Assembly (NCBI RefSeq): GCF_051257895.1
Contig: NZ_CP194331.1
Location: forward strand, 1,860,001-1,924,000
Reading direction: 5' to 3'
Source of the DNA: Gallionella straubiae
GTDB taxonomy: Bacteria > Pseudomonadota > Gammaproteobacteria > Burkholderiales > Gallionellaceae
Length of the DNA: 64,000 bases
Below, in pieces: positions 60,591-64,000 of this stretch; positions within the stretch are counted from its first letter, which is position 1, and every line of letters starts with the position of its first letter. Both the position numbers and the translations under genes were made by a program. The notes beneath the pieces were generated by a model that was given only the letters and a program-made list of their open reading frames with translations, searched no databases and was not told the DNA's origin.

Positions 60591-61055
60591 ATGAAAATAA
60601 GCAAGCTTGCCTTGATTGCCCTGCTGCTCTGGGCCGCCACCGTCGCCGTCTTCGCCTGGTTCTTCGTGCGCGGCAACACCGCCGCGGGCACGGATGGCAG
60701 GACCGCGATCGTGTTGTCGTCCGCTGAGCGCGACTTCGTCATGAAGGAAATGCGCGGTCTGCTCGCCGCAACGCAGGAGATCGCGGACGCCGCGAGCCAG
60801 AACGACGTGCCGCGCATCGTCAAGGCGGCGCGCAGCGCGGGCATGGCGGGCGCAGCGGACGTGAACCCCGCGCTGATGGTGAAGCTGCCGGTCGACTTCA
60901 AGAGGCTCGCGATGGGTATGCACGGCGACATGGACGAGATCGCCAGGGCCGGCGAGAGCGGCAAGCTCGCGCCGGAACTGCTGAAGATGACCTCCGGCGC
61001 GCTCGCAAAGTGCGTGGCCTGCCACAAGGATTGGCAGATCAAGGTGGGGAGTTAG
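60591..61055 (+). CDS. Membrane-anchored single-CXXCH (cytochrome c'-like) protein
   Basis: The 154-residue protein has an N-terminal membrane helix (residues 5-27) and a mostly helical periplasmic domain rich in Ala, Met and Lys. One CVACH heme motif (141-145) lies close to the C-terminus, followed by only nine residues. The C-terminal heme position resembles cytochrome c'/c556 four-helix proteins, but the N-terminal anchor and many methionines differ. GGGGA precedes the ATG at 60591. It is probably co-transcribed with the radical SAM gene. A covalent heme c is inferred from the motif only. Confidence 0.75.
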   Translation: MKISKLALIALLLWAATVAVFAWFFVRGNTAAGTDGRTAIVLSSAERDFVMKEMRGLLAATQEIADAASQNDVPRIVKAARSAGMAGAADVNPALMVKLPVDFKRLAMGMHGDMDEIARAGESGKLAPELLKMTSGALAKCVACHKDWQIKVGS

Positions 61056-61073
61056 CACCTACGTTAGGCTTTT

Positions 61074-61475
61074 ATGTCAGAGGTTGAATACCGTCATAAT
61101 TTTCCCCTTGTCGCTACTGATGTAGCTGCGGTTTTTGATGCGTCCGGCATTCGCCGCCCCACCAACGATTTGGCGCGGATTGAGCGTATGTTTTCCAATG
61201 CAAACCTGATTTTCTCCGCTTGGCACGAAGGCAAACTCGTTGGAGTATGCCGCGCTCTGACTGATTTCAGCTATTGTTGCTACCTGTCCGATCTCGCAGT
61301 GGATAAGGCGTTTCAAAAACATGGTATCGGGCGTGAACTTATTGCCCGCGTTCGCTCTGCTATTGGTGAAGAGGTGGCGCTTGTTCTGCTATCCGTACCT
61401 GAAGCTATGGCGTATTACCCCAAGGTTGGGTTTGAGAAAATTGAAAATGGGTTCATCATCAAACGCACCCGATAG
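61074..61475 (+). CDS. GNAT family N-acetyltransferase
   Basis: The 133-residue protein has the acetyl-CoA loop QKHGIGREL (about residues 81-89) preceded by LSDLAVDKAF, and the C-terminal MAYYPKVGFEKIENGF. It resembles the small YhbS/ElaA-type acetyltransferases. The acceptor is not known. It starts 18 bases after the CXXCH gene and ends just before an inverted repeat. Confidence 0.85.
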   Translation: MSEVEYRHNFPLVATDVAAVFDASGIRRPTNDLARIERMFSNANLIFSAWHEGKLVGVCRALTDFSYCCYLSDLAVDKAFQKHGIGRELIARVRSAIGEEVALVLLSVPEAMAYYPKVGFEKIENGFIIKRTR

Positions 61476-61484
61476 CGCGTAAGG

Positions 61485-61518
61485 CGTAGGGCGTCAATAA
61501 GCGTAGCGCATTGCGCCG
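61485..61518. repeat. REP-like element, left copy
   Basis: A 34-base sequence starting cgtagggcgtcaataagcg matches the inverted copy at 62080-62113 at 33 of 34 positions. The two flank the transposase remnant. Confidence 0.9.
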
Positions 61519-61522
61519 GATG

Positions 61523-62053
61523 TCAGTCCTTGTATCCGAGCATATTTTTATCGCCACCCGCCCAATCCGGCGGGTAAACACCCCGCTCCACCAAACGATG
61601 GAAAGTCGAATGCGGCCAGTCCGCCAGCCGTTCGACCAGGCCATGCTTGAGCGGGTTGATATGGACGTAATCCATGTGCGCACGAAAATCCGCCTCATCG
61701 CGATCAAGTGTTCCCAGTAACGGCGTTGCCAAATACCCCGTTCGTTGCGTGCCATGCGAATCTGAGAGCGCCGTTCGGTCTTAGGCAGCGCCTTGGAAAA
61801 CGCTATCTTGATTAACCGCCATCGGGTAGCGAAGTCGGCGTCATCGGGAGGGAGCTCGATGATGCAATGCAGGTGCTCTGGCAACACCACCCAGCCATGA
61901 ATGGCGAAGGGGTGCCGTTGCCGCACCGATGCCACCGCCTCGCGCAGCAAATCCACATGCCGGATCAGCAGGTCGTTGCCCCGCCGTTGCAGCCAGGGTA
62001 ACGGTGAAAAAATAAGTACCGCCCGGATGTCAGGCGCGACGGTAATCAGGCAT
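61523..62053 (-). pseudogene. Decayed REP-associated tyrosine transposase (RAYT, TnpA_REP)
   Basis: The remnant starts MPDYRRA at 62053, where Trp8 is replaced by a stop. It shifts frame after GGTYFFTVTL to resume as LQRRGNDLLIRHVDLLREA, and runs through HGWVVLPEHLHCIIELP with the HUH-type His-Leu-His. A second frame change after QRRYWEHLI leads into MDYVHINPLKHGLVERL and the C-terminus HRLVERGVYPPDWAGG, ending at 61523. RAYT proteins mobilise REP sequences. The two inverted 34-bp repeats flanking it are presumably its cognate REPs. At least three lesions make it inactive. Confidence 0.9.
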
Positions 62054-62079
62054 GGCGGCGGTATGGCGGAATTTTCATG

Positions 62080-62108
62080 CGGCGCAATGCGCTTCGCTTA
62101 TTGACGCC

Positions 62109-62113
<5 letters not shown>
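62080..62113. repeat. REP-like element, right copy, containing the topA stop codon
   Basis: This is the reverse complement of the copy at 61485-61518 with one mismatch. The TAG stop of topA (62111-62109) lies inside it, so the element forms the end of that gene. Confidence 0.9.

Positions 62114-64000
<1,887 letters not shown>

Noticed and set aside
61459..61956. 165-codon open frame as an intact transposase
   Set aside because: Its N- and C-terminal parts continue in other frames and the start of the family is lost, so it is the middle of the RAYT remnant.

Overview
The window covers the replication-origin region of a betaproteobacterial chromosome joined to a very large surface-polysaccharide locus. 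The gene order (atpIBEFHAGDC, parB, parA, rsmG, mnmG, mnmE, yidC, yidD, rnpA, rpmH on one strand; dnaA, dnaN, gyrB on the other) is the standard origin layout. The protein sequences and the neighbouring EPS-type MarR regulator suggest a Nitrosomonadales/Gallionellaceae-like organism. That placement is an inference from recall, not from a search.

Positions 1-38.6 kb (all minus strand) hold about 35 tightly packed, often ATGA-overlapping genes for a complex, probably sulfated glycan. Read in transcription order they are: an EPS-associated MarR-like regulator with a good sigma-70 promoter; a decayed cysQ; the APS kinase gene cysC; a nearly complete legionaminic-acid set (legB, legC, neuC/legG, neuB/legI, a CBS-domain nucleotidyltransferase, a Gfo/Idh/MocA protein, neuA/legF, an SDR); a sulfotransferase; an ABC half-transporter interrupted by a ten-base G tract; glycosyltransferases, methyltransferases, an acyltransferase, WbqC, GtrA and a second sulfotransferase; a WecE-type aminotransferase; a CDP-6-deoxyhexose module (rfbF, rfbG, an epimerase-like cupin, a reductase); a polysaccharide deacetylase; a DUF218 protein; a Wzy-like polymerase with an in-frame 12-bp tandem repeat; and a truncated GT4 glycosyltransferase at the window edge.

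Positions 38.8-45.8 kb are the complete F1Fo ATP synthase operon, with a consensus TTGACA-17-TATAAT promoter that also fixes the atpI start. Positions 45.9-54.0 kb carry chromosome partitioning (parAB), tRNA modification (mnmG, mnmE), 16S rRNA methylation (rsmG), membrane insertion (yidC, yidD) and rnpA-rpmH. Two perfect parS sites lie at 50.28 and 56.83 kb. DnaA boxes lie before dnaA and in the AT-rich dnaA-dnaN gap, which is the likely oriC.

Positions 59.3-64 kb, downstream of gyrB and its terminator, hold a radical SAM/SPASM enzyme followed by a membrane-anchored CXXCH protein, a GNAT acetyltransferase, a decayed REP-associated transposase between two inverted 34-bp repeats, and the 3' part of topA.

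The most notable points are the G-tract break in the flippase-like ABC transporter, the dead cysQ beside a live cysC and two sulfotransferases, the VNTR in the polymerase, two modules pairing an atypical DegT-like protein with a FemAB-like protein, and the radical SAM/cytochrome pair. No tRNA or rRNA gene, CRISPR array or intact insertion sequence was seen.
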